NCBI RefSeq assembly: GCF_008638345.1
Contig: NZ_VTVA01000008.1
Location: 1-64,000 of the forward strand
Length of the DNA: 64,000 bases
Direction: 5' to 3'
DNA from: Pseudomonas saliphila
GTDB taxonomy: Bacteria; Pseudomonadota; Gammaproteobacteria; Pseudomonadales; Pseudomonadaceae
Below, one piece after another: positions 36,066 to 46,279 of the stretch. A program made the translations under genes and the position numbers. The number at the start of each line of letters is the position of its first letter. Position 1 is the first letter of the stretch. The notes under the pieces were generated by a model, which made no database searches, had not been told where the DNA came from, and saw only the letters and a program-made list of their open reading frames with translations.

Positions 36066-36244
36066 GCGGTGATCCTGAGCTGGAATAAAGCCGACCATCT
36101 TAGACAGTAGAGAACCAGCACTCAAGAACCGCAGCAAGGTTTCCAGCACCGAAAATTGACGTCCGGAGGCGATTTGGCTGCAATCCCCCTGATGCTCAGG
36201 AATTTTGCGCTACAATGCGCCGGTCTAGCCAAACCGGGTGCTCT

Positions 36245-36691
36245 ATGAAAGTGTGTGGTGTTGAAATCAACAGTAATGATGTGAATGTATGTCTGTTATC
36301 GCTGACAGATGAAATCTTTGAGCTGCCTGGTTTTCGCTCCCGGCGGCTGACGTTGACAGACATCAACAGCACACGCGAGCTGCGTTATTTTCAGCAGACC
36401 TTCGCCAAGTTGATGCAGGATTACCAAGTGGACCGGGTGGTGATCCGGCAGCGACCGATGAAGGGCAAATTTGCTGGCGGCGCGGTCGGTTTCAAGCTGG
36501 AAGCGGCCATCGAATTGATCAGCGATCTGGACGTGATAATCATGTCCACGACCGATATCAAGGAATCATTGAAGCGCAACCCGATACAGATTGACTATGG
36601 CGAAACTGACCTGAAGGTCTACCAGGAGGTTGCCTTCAATACTGCCTATGCTTATCTGATGAAAGACAAATACGCCCCCAGGGAAGAATAG
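36245..36691 (+). CDS. DUF3010 protein
   Basis: A 148-residue protein of the DUF3010 family (KVCGVEINSNDVNVCLL; RQRPMKGKFAGGAVGFKLEAAIEL). The fold is RNase H-like by appearance (a conserved early Asp/Glu and a G-rich middle), but this is inference. A TACAAT box at 36211-36216 may be its -10. It diverges from the DUF3297 gene. Confidence 0.85.
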   Translation: MKVCGVEINSNDVNVCLLSLTDEIFELPGFRSRRLTLTDINSTRELRYFQQTFAKLMQDYQVDRVVIRQRPMKGKFAGGAVGFKLEAAIELISDLDVIIMSTTDIKESLKRNPIQIDYGETDLKVYQEVAFNTAYAYLMKDKYAPREE

Positions 36692-36759
36692 CGGCGCCCG
36701 GCAGCGCGGCCATTCTCAGTTGGGAACGCAGCATGCGTTCGTGGAAACCGTGCGCTGCT

Positions 36760-38022
36760 TTACCGCAACTGCTCAGGCTGGTTATGCGCACGCCGCTCGG
36801 TAATCCACTGCTCTTTGCTCATCGCAGCCTGCTCACCCGGCATATCCGCCAGCAATTCAAAATAATCCTTGCGCAGAGGGTCAAGCATGACCTCGGCGCG
36901 GGGCTTGATGCGTACCGCATAAACCGTCTGCACATTCTGGTGGTCAAAAGCGCGCCAGGTCTGAGCGTCCTTTAGCAGCTGATATTCATGCCCTTCCAGC
37001 GCGCTGATCAGTCGCTCGGTATCCAGGCTGCCGGTACGTTTTACCGCATCTGCCCACTGATAAACGATGCTGTAGGCCGAGGCGGCGGAGGTGGAGGGAT
37101 AGGTCTGGTAGAGTTCGACAAAGCGCTCAACAAAAGCCTGCCCGCGGGGGTGGTTGTACACATAAGGCACATTCCAGGTCCATGCGGAGGCGCCCAGCAC
37201 ACCTTCCATCAACGCTGGCCCAGCCTGTTCGACCATGCTCAAGGTCAGATTGGGCACCACTACCTGCGTCGACGTGGTCAGGCCCATTTGGTGAGCCATG
37301 CGCATGCCCTTCACCATCTGATTGCCAAACAGCACCAGCACCAGGACGTCCGGCTTGGCATCTACCGCTGCCTGCATGGCCACCCGGAGATCTTTCTGCA
37401 TTGAGCTGGGGAAGGGAATCAGCGTTCGACCATGTTCGCTAACGTCATCTGTGCCGGTGAAGTGACGCATGGATTTCTCAGTAGTATGGCCCCAGGTGTA
37501 GTCGGCGGTGACGTAGAAGTAGCGACTATCCGGCATCTGCTCGTTCAACTGCTGCCCCAGTACGCGGGACGCCATCCAGGCGTTGTAACTCTCGCGAAAC
37601 ATGTGCCGGTGAGCATCCTTGCCCGTCGTGTCGTTCGAATAAGTAAGGGTGCCGAAATACAACAAGCCGAGATCGCGAGCGCGTTTCCCGGCTGCGACGG
37701 CTACTGCACTGGATGCGCCACCGAAGAGCATTTGAGCGCCTTCGGCTGCCAGTTCATTTACATTGTTGACCGCTCGATCTGGCTTGGATGCTGTATCGCG
37801 CTCCAATAAAGCCAGGGGACGTCGAAGGACGCCTCCCGCCTGATTGATCTCATCCACTGCCATGAGCGCACCCCGGGTCTGCATCAGACCCTCCTGCTTG
37901 TACTCGCCAGAGCGGGGCGTGTTAAGCCCAAGCAGTATAGGCTCTGCAGCATTCAAAGCCGGGGCGATCAGCATCCCGCAGAACAGACTACCCACCAGGC
38001 AATACTTCCTTGTGTTCTTCAC
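36760..38022 (-). CDS. Branched-chain amino acid/urea-type periplasmic binding protein
   Basis: A 420-residue protein with a signal peptide ending ALNA and a type-1 periplasmic binding fold (LGLNTPRSGEYKQEGLMQTRGALMAVDEINQAGG, key: PRSGEY and DEINQAGG). This is the family of LivJ, UrtA and FmdD. The GTG at 38022 is used: it opens on KNTRKYC with AAGGA 9 bases ahead. No permease or ATPase gene adjoins it, so it may serve a distant transporter or a sensor. The ligand is unknown. Confidence 0.82.
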   Translation of the reverse strand: MKNTRKYCLVGSLFCGMLIAPALNAAEPILLGLNTPRSGEYKQEGLMQTRGALMAVDEINQAGGVLRRPLALLERDTASKPDRAVNNVNELAAEGAQMLFGGASSAVAVAAGKRARDLGLLYFGTLTYSNDTTGKDAHRHMFRESYNAWMASRVLGQQLNEQMPDSRYFYVTADYTWGHTTEKSMRHFTGTDDVSEHGRTLIPFPSSMQKDLRVAMQAAVDAKPDVLVLVLFGNQMVKGMRMAHQMGLTTSTQVVVPNLTLSMVEQAGPALMEGVLGASAWTWNVPYVYNHPRGQAFVERFVELYQTYPSTSAASAYSIVYQWADAVKRTGSLDTERLISALEGHEYQLLKDAQTWRAFDHQNVQTVYAVRIKPRAEVMLDPLRKDYFELLADMPGEQAAMSKEQWITERRAHNQPEQLR

Positions 38023-38132
38023 TTGGCCGATCCTTGTTATTTTTATTGGATTTATAGTAAAGGCCAACATATACCTCAGTAGCTACGCTCAGGGGATTAG
38101 CTATTGGTCTATAGCTACCAATGGTGACTACG

Positions 38133-39077
38133 CTACGGCAAATTGGACCGAAACTTCCGGTAGTCTTCAGCCACTTCGGCTGGTGCTTCCATCATCGGCA
38201 AATGGCCTGTGTCGGGGAGCAGGAAGACCGAACTACCGTCGATAAGTTCGCGTAGAACCTCAGCCGAGGAGTGATGGAATAGCTTGTCCTGTTTGCCCCA
38301 TACGATACGCGTGGGGACGGACAAGCCCGCAGCGATGCGTTCGAGAGGCTGTGATGCCGCCTCTTGATTGAGTTCTGCCATGATCCGGCTGTGAAGCCTG
38401 TAGTTCTCAGTGGCGCTTTGAGCAAAGGCATCCTTGACGGGATCGGGGTAGTAAGGCGCTCGCTCGGTGGTCAGCTCGAGTGATTGGTCCAGGTCTTCGC
38501 GATTACTCACGACCAGTGGCAGCTGCTCGCCGCGCTGTAGACGTTTTATCACTTCGCTTGGCTTGGCGCTCATTACGCCCGACGGTGCCAGCAGCCATAG
38601 ACTCTTGACTGTGTCGGGATACCGCGCGGCGTAGGCGGTAGCAATGCGGCCACCCATGGAGTTACCACCGAGATGCACCTTATCCAAGCCCAGCGCCTCG
38701 ATGATGTCGGTCAGATAGCGAACTTGATCGGGCGTGTAGTAACGGCCGTCAGCCGGTTTATCGCTGTCGCCAAACCCCGGGAGGTCTAGGGCGATAACCC
38801 GGTACTGGGACGTCAGGTGGTAGGCAACCCTGTTCCACTCGTCCTTATTGGCACCCATACCGTGAAGCAGAAGCAGGGGCTCTCCCGTGCCGCCTTCGAG
38901 GTAAGCAATGCGGAAGCCGGGGATATCCACTGTGCGCGATTCGAGATCGGCCAGTTTGTGCTCAACCGCGAGATACGCGGCGGACACGTGGAGAGGCGGC
39001 CCTGCATGGACCCATGCGGCGATGCCCGCCAGGGCCAAAGCGCAAGCACCGAGCGCTGATAGAACAAGTCTTTTCAT
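38133..39077 (-). CDS. Exported alpha/beta hydrolase
   Basis: A 314-residue lipase/esterase-like enzyme. An N-terminal hydrophobic signal or anchor (LVLSALGACALALAGIAAWV) is followed by the hydrolase fold. The oxyanion motif LLLHGMG is near 70-75, nucleophile Ser140 in GNSMGG, and catalytic His292 in DTGHLPMME; the acid is probably in GKQDKLF. It resembles cold-active Lip3-type lipases and meta-cleavage hydrolases. It lies 110 bases upstream of the binding-protein gene, same strand. Confidence 0.83.
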   Translation of the reverse strand: MKRLVLSALGACALALAGIAAWVHAGPPLHVSAAYLAVEHKLADLESRTVDIPGFRIAYLEGGTGEPLLLLHGMGANKDEWNRVAYHLTSQYRVIALDLPGFGDSDKPADGRYYTPDQVRYLTDIIEALGLDKVHLGGNSMGGRIATAYAARYPDTVKSLWLLAPSGVMSAKPSEVIKRLQRGEQLPLVVSNREDLDQSLELTTERAPYYPDPVKDAFAQSATENYRLHSRIMAELNQEAASQPLERIAAGLSVPTRIVWGKQDKLFHHSSAEVLRELIDGSSVFLLPDTGHLPMMEAPAEVAEDYRKFRSNLP

Positions 39078-39387
39078 TTTGTAATCCCGGGCCGTTAGCT
39101 ATTGATGCGCATACACGCAGCTGCTCTGGCACGCTGCATAGGCGGCAGTAACATTGGATCGGATTTCAATGTTAAGTTTTTGCGCAGCGCAGATTCTGCG
39201 ACGTACTTCCGTTTTGACTCGCGCGTTGCGGAGGCGCATCGCGCGGGATCGGTCAGTGCGCAGCCTGGAAGCGATATTCAGCAGCTTATGCCGGGCTATT
39301 CACGTTACCCCTGCCCCTTGGCGAATTGAAACAAGTGTTTAACACTGGCAGTCCTTTTTTCAACGCCCGTATACATAGGAGCATTTC

Positions 39388-40293
39388 ATGAGCGATATCC
39401 GTTTTGACGACAAGGTCGTCATCGTAACCGGCGCCGGCGGCGGTATTGGTCGTGCGCACGCGCTGTTGTTCGCCAAGCATGGCGCCAAAGTCGTGGTTAA
39501 TGATCTGGGTGGCAGCACTCAGGGTGAAGGCGCGAACAGCGAGGCAGCGTTGAAGGTCGTTGAAGAGATCAAGGCCGCCGGCGGCACTGCGGTAGCCAAC
39601 CCGGACAACGTGATCGACGGCGACAAGATCGTCCAGTGCGCGATGGATACCTTTGGCCGTGTCGACGTGGTGGTCAATAACGCCGGCATCCTGCGTGACA
39701 AGAGCTTTGCCAAGATGACCGACGCTGACTGGGATCTGGTCTACAGGGTTCACGTTGAAGGCGCGTACAAGGTCACTCACGCAGCTTGGCCGTATATGAA
39801 GGACAGCAACTTCGGGCGGATCATCTTCACTGCGTCCACGTCCGGCATCTACGGCAACTTTGGACAAGCCAACTACGGTATGGCCAAACTGGGCCTCTAC
39901 GGTCTGACCCGCACCCTGGCCATCGAAGGCCGCAAGAACAACATCTTCGTCAACGCCATCGCCCCGACTGGCGGTACGCGCATGACCGAAGGTCTGTTCC
40001 CGCCTGGGGCGTTCGAAAAGCTCAAGCCGGAGCTGGTCAGCCCGCTGGTGGTGTACCTGTGTTCCGAGCAGTGTCAGGAAACATCCAGCCTGTTTGAGGT
40101 GGGCGGTGGCTGGATGGGCAAGGTGCGCTGGGAGCGTTCACTGGGTATCGGCTTTAACCCCGACGAAGGATATAGCCCGGAAGATGTAGCGGCGAATTTC
40201 GAGCAGCTGTGCAGCTTCGAGAATGCGGTGCATCCGAAGGATAATATCGAGGCGTTGCGTGAGTTGATGGCGAATATTCAGAAGTTTAGTTGA
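39388..40293 (+). CDS. SDR 3-hydroxyacyl-CoA dehydrogenase-like
   Basis: A 301-residue short-chain dehydrogenase. The NAD-binding motif is TGAGGGIGRA (14-23), with NNAG near 97-100, and the catalytic triad is Ser150, Tyr163, Lys167. The early part with NDLGGSTQGEG is typical of the dehydrogenase half of peroxisomal multifunctional enzyme type 2, so an acyl-CoA substrate with R stereochemistry is likely. No hydratase partner is next to it. A terminator follows. The 310 bases upstream hold no gene. Confidence 0.87.
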   Translation: MSDIRFDDKVVIVTGAGGGIGRAHALLFAKHGAKVVVNDLGGSTQGEGANSEAALKVVEEIKAAGGTAVANPDNVIDGDKIVQCAMDTFGRVDVVVNNAGILRDKSFAKMTDADWDLVYRVHVEGAYKVTHAAWPYMKDSNFGRIIFTASTSGIYGNFGQANYGMAKLGLYGLTRTLAIEGRKNNIFVNAIAPTGGTRMTEGLFPPGAFEKLKPELVSPLVVYLCSEQCQETSSLFEVGGGWMGKVRWERSLGIGFNPDEGYSPEDVAANFEQLCSFENAVHPKDNIEALRELMANIQKFS

Positions 40294-40299
40294 GGGAGG

Positions 40300-40328
40300 A
40301 GCTCTGCTTCTAAGGAGCAGAGCTTTCC
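40300..40328 (+). terminator. Terminator of the SDR gene
   Basis: AGCTCTGCT (40300-40308) pairs with AGCAGAGCT (40316-40324), followed by TTCCT. It lies 7 bases past the stop. The T-run is short, so efficiency may be modest. Confidence 0.65.
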
Positions 40329-40528
40329 TAATTCTATGAAGTTGACTGCTAGGTTCGCAGCGGTTTCCATCTAGGAACCGCAGAGCACAGGCCGCGATCG
40401 GTCTCGATGGAGTGGAAATGGAGCAGCTCCGAGGGGCAGGCGGGCTTTAGTACGAGCTGGTGCTCGAACCTCCCGGGGATCGGCGCTTCCGCCATCGCCG
40501 CTACATGTGGCGATGACGGGCCCGAAAA

Positions 40529-41692
40529 TCAGACGTAAAACGCTTCCAGCGGCGGGAAGCCGTTGAACTCGATGGCGCTGTAGCTGGTGGTGTAAGCACC
40601 GGTGGAGAGCCAGTACATCCGGTCGCCGATGGCGAGGTTCAGCGGCAGGCCGTACTTGTAGTTCTCGTACATGATGTCAGCGCTGTCGCAGGTAGGTCCG
40701 GCGATAACCGCTTCTTCCAGCTCACCCGTTTTGCCGGTCCAGATCGGAAATTTGATCGATTCGTCCATGGTCTCGATCAGGCCCGAGAATTTGCCGACGT
40801 CGGTGTATACCCAACGCTCCAGCGCGGTGTGCGATTTGCGCGACACCAGCACCACTTCGCTGACCAGGATGCCGGCGTTGGCGATCAAGGAGCGGCCTGG
40901 CTCCAGAATGATCTCCGGCAATTCGTCACCGAAATCCTCGTGCAGGAACCGCGTGATTTCTTCGGCATACACCTTGAGGGTGTTGGTCTTGGTGAGATAA
41001 TTGGCCGGGAAGCCGCCGCCCATGTTGATCATCTTCAGGACAATGCCGTCCTCTTCCTTCAGACGCTCGAAGATCACCTTCACCTTGCCAATAGCGGCAT
41101 CCCAGGCGCCAATATCGCGCTGCTGAGAGCCAACATGGAAGGAAATACCATAGGGTTCCAGACCCAGTTCACGGGCCAGCACCAGCAGGTCCATGGCCAT
41201 GTCGGTCTGACAACCAAACTTGCGTGAGAGCGGCCAGTCGGCAGTGGTGGAGCCCTCTGTGAGAATTCGAACATAGACTTTGGAGCCCGGCGCGGCCTTG
41301 GCAATATTGCGCAGGTCAGCCTCTGAATCGGTGGCGTAGAGGCGCACGCCCTTTTCGTAAAAGGCGCGAATATGACGGGATTTCTTGATGGTATTGCCGA
41401 AGCTGATCTGTTCTGGTTTGACGCCCAGCGCCATGACCTTTTCCAGTTCGTAAATAGAGGCGATATCGAAGTTCGAGCCCTTGTTCTTCAGCAGGGTCAG
41501 CACTTCGTTCGACGGATTGGCCTTCACCGCGTAGTAGATATTGCCGTAGGGAAAACCTTCGACCAGCTCATCATAGGCACGATCAATGGTTTTCAAGTCA
41601 ACCACCAGGAAGGGCGTTTCATGCTGATCGGCGCACTTTTTGATGCGGTCGAAGGTTTCCTGGTCGAAATAATCTTCAAGTTTAATGGACAT
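40529..41692 (-). CDS. speC: Ornithine decarboxylase, fold III (SpeC)
   Basis: A 387-residue PLP enzyme converting ornithine (possibly lysine too) to putrescine (cadaverine). Lys57 in YAVKANP binds PLP. The active-site Cys335 in GPTCDSADI, contributed across the dimer, is present. Length matches the fold III eukaryote-like ODC of Pseudomonas. It has its own 590-base upstream region shared with the divergent PilZ-DUF1631 gene. Confidence 0.92.
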   Translation of the reverse strand: MSIKLEDYFDQETFDRIKKCADQHETPFLVVDLKTIDRAYDELVEGFPYGNIYYAVKANPSNEVLTLLKNKGSNFDIASIYELEKVMALGVKPEQISFGNTIKKSRHIRAFYEKGVRLYATDSEADLRNIAKAAPGSKVYVRILTEGSTTADWPLSRKFGCQTDMAMDLLVLARELGLEPYGISFHVGSQQRDIGAWDAAIGKVKVIFERLKEEDGIVLKMINMGGGFPANYLTKTNTLKVYAEEITRFLHEDFGDELPEIILEPGRSLIANAGILVSEVVLVSRKSHTALERWVYTDVGKFSGLIETMDESIKFPIWTGKTGELEEAVIAGPTCDSADIMYENYKYGLPLNLAIGDRMYWLSTGAYTTSYSAIEFNGFPPLEAFYV

Positions 41693-42281
41693 GGCATGGC
41701 TCCAAAGCTACGAAATTCAGTTTCGGGGCGGGTGAGGACATGGATGATCAGATGCAGGGCAGACAGGCGGCCTGACTCTCTCCCGCAGGAGAGCGGCGCC
41801 TTCCGACGGAAGCGACTCTGAACGCATACTCAACACACAACCCGGGGGTGCGAACGTCTGATCAGTATCCCCACTTTGGTTCGCCTACTTCCCAAGGCGT
41901 GCGCCGAAAGCAATAAGCCCGCAAAACCGCGGTCTTGCTGTCTCGTCGTCAGTACTTGAGCCGTATGGATCGTGCCAGCGTCAACGTTCGCCGCGAACCA
42001 TAGAACCTTGCGAACACGGGGTCAATACCCGTTCGGAAAAACCTCCTGGCGGACAATCTGGTCGCAAGCCGCAGCCTGCCAAGCGCGCCACCCACCGGTC
42101 ATTCGGTTGCTGTTCAGCGTAGGCCCATGGCTCTGGCGGACAGCGCGGCATCGTGGTGTGTTTCGCAGGAAATCCGCGCACCGCTGGCTTGGCACGGCCA
42201 ACTGAATTATCGTACCTGTGCATCAGGTCCCAATGCTCTAAAATGGGTCGTGCAGGATCAGGCCAGTCAACCGGGGATATT
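41693..42281. other. Intergenic region between speC and the large GGDEF/EAL gene
   Basis: About 590 bases without a supported gene. It must hold the divergent promoters of both neighbours. A TAAAAT at 42239-42244 is a possible -10 box for the plus-strand gene, with no clear -35. No known riboswitch or tRNA was recognised. Short frames here look like chance. Confidence 0.4.
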
Positions 42282-45200
42282 GTGACGGCGGAAAAACGTA
42301 AATTCACCCGTCAATCAGCTTCGATTGCCGGCACGCTAGTGCTAGGCAATCAGGGCGAGTTTGAGTGTGTGATCAGCGATTTTAGCCAGGGCGGCATGCT
42401 GGTCATACTGACTGGCGCCGGTCAGTTGGGCCGACTCCGCAATTTGCTCAAGGTCGAGAAGCAGGCCACGGTTGTCTACCAGCTTGAGGGCAAGAGTATT
42501 TCCGTTGAGGTCAGCGTCGCCCATGTGAGCCGTCAGGGCATTGGCTTGCAGCTGGTGAAACAGGACCCTCGCTTCGTACTCAATATCCAGCGCGCAGCAC
42601 GGTTGTTCGCTGTCGAGCAGTCAGGGCCGTCGATGAAAATTGATGCGCCGACTCAGCGGCCACTTGACCCACTTAGCAAGGCCCGGCTCATCAAGATCAC
42701 CAACCACCACATCGCCGAGTTTTTTACCCGCTGTCTGCCTGACTACATAAGCCAGGTAAAAGACGCGCTGATTACCGAAGCCGACCGCCAGCGCAGCCAG
42801 ACCGCTCAACAACCCTTCTTCGACACCTTGGGCATTATCCGGACGCAGCAGGCCCATCTGGTTCCCGATCTCTCGGGCAAGATAAGCACTGACGCCGCGG
42901 AAGTGGCCGACGGACGCTTCATCGAGGCCTGGCAGGCTCGCAAGCCTCGCAACGAGCGCGCCGGGTTGTCGCTGGTGGAGAAGAATGATTTCGAGGATTG
43001 GCTGGTCATCCGCAAGGCCATTTCCAAGGCCGAGATCATTCTCCGGGAGCAGTTGCTGGAGCTTCAGCTGCGGCTGGACGCAGCATTCGGCTCCCCGGAT
43101 TCCGCTCACTGCTACAACCCCTACGCGCCCAGCGCCCTGTGTTACGGATTTGCCGACGTCACGCGCGATTGGCGCCTGACCGGAAAGGTGCAGGTAGTTG
43201 CCTTCAAGGTCTTCTACGATGTGCTCCTGAGCAATCTTGCACCGCTATATCGCGGTCTTAACAAGCTGTTCATCGAGGCTGGCGTGCTGCCTGACATCGA
43301 TGTCGAGCAATATCTGACCGAACAGGCAATACGCGAGCGCAAGGCCAGCGATCAGCACAGTGCTCCCGAGGCACTGCCAGTCGAAGTATCGACCGGCTCC
43401 CCTGCCCCGAGCGCCCTGTCTCAGCCAGCAGGCCAGACGGACCCAGCGGGCGCGACCGCCGATCAAACAAAGTCCTCACCTAGCGCATTCAATACCGCCA
43501 CGCGTCTGTGGGCCGCTCACAAACGCCTGAACAATGGCACTGCCAGTCGACTGCCGATGGCCGAAGAGTCTACCGAACCGCCACAGCCCAGCGGAGCGAC
43601 GCTGTCGGCGTTGCAGCAGATGCAGCAACAACTGCTCGTACACCACGCAGACCTGGGGCAACCCGGCGCGCTCAAGCAGCTGATTGAGGCCAGTGGCTCC
43701 GGCCTGCAGCTCTCGGAGTTTGAAGAAGACTCGGCGGATATGATTGAAAATCTGTTCGATAACATCGTACAGAGCGACCAGGTGGCAGAGGATCTGCGCG
43801 ACGAAGTACGCAAGCTGGAAGTGCCCGTGCTACGCGTCATGCTCAAGGACCAGAGCCTGTTCACCGCTGACTTTCATCCGGCGCGCCAGGCAGTCAATCA
43901 TATTGCGCTATTGTCGGATCAGAGCAGCACGCATGCCGCGTACAACAAGACGGCAGTCATCAATGCCATCACCACCATTCTCGAGAGCAGTGACGACGAA
44001 GGCTTCAGCCGCTCGCTGCTGATCCTCGATCAGCTGGTCGCCAAGGAAAAGCGGCAGGTTGAGCGCAACCTGCGGCGCATTGCCGAGGCCGCCGAAGGCC
44101 AACAACGGATTCGCAAAGCCCATCAGCTGATCGATCGCGAGCTGGTTCGCCGGCTGGCGTCACGACCCGTCCCGACCCCTGTGCTGGAACTGCTTGAACA
44201 CGGTTGGAAAGGCCTGATGATGCTGTGCCTGTTCCGGCAAGGCGACGATAGCCGCTCCTGGGATCTGACCCTGGCCATCGTGGATCAGCTGGTCGCCCGC
44301 ACGCTTTCTGATAGCCAGGAGTCGTCCGCCAACCTGATCCGCATCGACGCCTTGCTCAGACTGATCGGCAAGGGTCTGGCCAAAGTCCACGATGCCGAGG
44401 GCCGGCATGAACAGGTGCTCGAGCGTATCGAAAGACTGCTCAATGGCGAGACATTTACCTCCTCGGTTTATCACAGTACAACGGAGCCAGCCGAGGAGCC
44501 GCCCGCAAGCGACCCCACTGCCTTGCGCTGGATCAAGCGCGCCAAGGGTCTGCGCAAGGGCCAGTGGCTTGAGGCGCTGGCACCGCCGCAAGCCACTGTG
44601 TTGTATCAGCTTGCCTGGGTAGCGGATGATTTCAGCCAGTTCATTCTGGCTAATCAACAGGGTAAGAAGGTCTCTGAACTCACGCTGCAGGAAATGGCCG
44701 AGAAGCTGCGTCAACGCTCGCTTGCTGCACTTGAGCACGCCGCTCGGCCTGCTGTGGAGCAGGGTCTCGACACGCTGGTGCAGAAGATCTACGAGAAACT
44801 GGCGTTCGAGGCGTCCCACGATCAGCTCACCGGCCTCTGCACCCGCAGAGAGTTCTCCCAGTGCATTGCACAGAGTGTTGCCAACGCCAAACAGCACAGA
44901 TGCCGCTACACGCTGATTTTCATTGATATTCTGCAATTCAAGCTGATCAACAACACCTGCGGCTACGAGGCCGGCGACCGGCTTCTGCAGGAGCTTTCCC
45001 GGAGCCTGCAGAACCTCGCGGGGGACAAGGCTATCGTTGGCCGCATTGGCGCCGCTGAGTTCGGCGTGGTGATTCCGCTGGATGCCGCAGTGGAAGGTTT
45101 TCAGCTCGCCTCATCGATCAAGGCTGAAATAGAAGGCACACGTTTCGAGGAAGGCGGACACAGCTTTGTAATCAATACCGCAATGGCTGTGCTCGGTTTT

Positions 45201-46112
45201 GACCATACCAACGACCGGGTTATGGAATTGCTCCGCACCGTGGAAGTCGCGTCGGAGATCAGCAAGAAGGCGGGGCGCCGCAAGATCCAGGTCGTCCATC
45301 CTGGCGACGCTCGACTCGAAGAGCGCGACGAGGTCATGAGCTGGGTTACCCGCATCAACCGCGCGCTCGACGAGAACTCATTGAAAATCCGCTGCCAGGC
45401 GATCAATCCGATCCACGGCACCATGCTGCCGCATTATGAGATTCTGCTGACCGTCGTGGATGACAATGGCGCCCATTTACCACCGGGCGAATTCATCAGG
45501 GCTGCCGAGGAATTCAATCGGATGGCGGCCGTCGACCGCTGGGTAATCGAAGCCGTATTTGGCTGGATGACCGCACACCTCCCGGGCCTTGAATACATTG
45601 GGGGGTTTTCCATCAATCTGTCCGGGCACTCGCTGAACGACGAAACGTTCACCGACTTCCTGTTCGACGCTCTGATCCGCTATCCGGTCCCGCGCGACAA
45701 ACTGATTTTCGAGATTACCGAAACGACGGCTATTGCCAACCTGGACGATGCATCGGATTTCATCACCGAAATGCGCGGCATCGGTTGCCGGTTCTCCCTG
45801 GACGACTTCGGCGTCGGCCAATCGTCGTTTTCCTACCTGAAGCGCCTGCCCGTCGACTTCATCAAGATTGACGGCTCGTTTGTGGTCAATATCGCCGACG
45901 ATCCGGTGGACTTTGCCCTGGTTCGCTCCATCACCGAGATGGGCCACTTCCTCGACAAGAAGATCATTGCCGAATACGTAGCGGATGCCGCTATCCTCGC
46001 CGCAGTCTCATCGATTGGTGTGGATTATGCGCAGGGCTTTCACTTCGGCACGCATGTGATGCTTGACCAGCTGGTGCTGGCGCCGCCAGCTACCAGTGAA
46101 GTAGAGCTCTAA
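42282..46112 (+). CDS. PilZ-DUF1631-GGDEF-EAL protein
   Basis: A 1276-residue cyclic-di-GMP protein. The first 100 residues form a PilZ domain with RKFTR (6-10) and SDFSQGGM. A DUF1631 region spans about 130-830. A GGDEF domain starts near 847, with the signature degraded to GAAEF near 923, so cyclase activity is unlikely. The EAL domain from about 1050 starts EILL and keeps N in FSINLSG, E in FEITET, DDFG near 1173, K in FIKIDGSF, E in IIAEYV and YAQGF; phosphodiesterase activity is plausible. The GTG at 42282, with GGGG ahead, directly precedes the PilZ domain. The protein has no membrane helix. Confidence 0.85.
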   Translation: MTAEKRKFTRQSASIAGTLVLGNQGEFECVISDFSQGGMLVILTGAGQLGRLRNLLKVEKQATVVYQLEGKSISVEVSVAHVSRQGIGLQLVKQDPRFVLNIQRAARLFAVEQSGPSMKIDAPTQRPLDPLSKARLIKITNHHIAEFFTRCLPDYISQVKDALITEADRQRSQTAQQPFFDTLGIIRTQQAHLVPDLSGKISTDAAEVADGRFIEAWQARKPRNERAGLSLVEKNDFEDWLVIRKAISKAEIILREQLLELQLRLDAAFGSPDSAHCYNPYAPSALCYGFADVTRDWRLTGKVQVVAFKVFYDVLLSNLAPLYRGLNKLFIEAGVLPDIDVEQYLTEQAIRERKASDQHSAPEALPVEVSTGSPAPSALSQPAGQTDPAGATADQTKSSPSAFNTATRLWAAHKRLNNGTASRLPMAEESTEPPQPSGATLSALQQMQQQLLVHHADLGQPGALKQLIEASGSGLQLSEFEEDSADMIENLFDNIVQSDQVAEDLRDEVRKLEVPVLRVMLKDQSLFTADFHPARQAVNHIALLSDQSSTHAAYNKTAVINAITTILESSDDEGFSRSLLILDQLVAKEKRQVERNLRRIAEAAEGQQRIRKAHQLIDRELVRRLASRPVPTPVLELLEHGWKGLMMLCLFRQGDDSRSWDLTLAIVDQLVARTLSDSQESSANLIRIDALLRLIGKGLAKVHDAEGRHEQVLERIERLLNGETFTSSVYHSTTEPAEEPPASDPTALRWIKRAKGLRKGQWLEALAPPQATVLYQLAWVADDFSQFILANQQGKKVSELTLQEMAEKLRQRSLAALEHAARPAVEQGLDTLVQKIYEKLAFEASHDQLTGLCTRREFSQCIAQSVANAKQHRCRYTLIFIDILQFKLINNTCGYEAGDRLLQELSRSLQNLAGDKAIVGRIGAAEFGVVIPLDAAVEGFQLASSIKAEIEGTRFEEGGHSFVINTAMAVLGFDHTNDRVMELLRTVEVASEISKKAGRRKIQVVHPGDARLEERDEVMSWVTRINRALDENSLKIRCQAINPIHGTMLPHYEILLTVVDDNGAHLPPGEFIRAAEEFNRMAAVDRWVIEAVFGWMTAHLPGLEYIGGFSINLSGHSLNDETFTDFLFDALIRYPVPRDKLIFEITETTAIANLDDASDFITEMRGIGCRFSLDDFGVGQSSFSYLKRLPVDFIKIDGSFVVNIADDPVDFALVRSITEMGHFLDKKIIAEYVADAAILAAVSSIGVDYAQGFHFGTHVMLDQLVLAPPATSEVEL

Positions 46113-46123
46113 CAAAACCCTGG

Positions 46124-46165
46124 GGCGTCCTGCGGCCGCCGTCGCGCCGAGGTCGACGTTCCTAC
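46124..46165. repeat. REP-like extragenic repeat, copy 1
   Basis: A 42-base unit that matches 46280-46321 at 40 of 42 positions, both between the large GGDEF/EAL gene and prfC. Its GC-rich core and extragenic place resemble Pseudomonas REP elements. Confidence 0.65.
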
Positions 46166-46279
46166 GATTTTGCACCCAACCACCGCATTCCGTCGTGGGA
46201 GGCATGATCGGAACGCCGAACCGCTACGGCGATGTGGCCGCCAGGCCAGTTGTTTTATTCCTCATAACCAAAAACCCAA

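Noticed and set aside
33200-36100. Chromosomal integron with gene cassettes
   Set aside because: Gene types fit cassettes, and GCCTAAC occurs near 33234 and 34752, but no matching GTTRRRY partners, attC folding or integrase were found.
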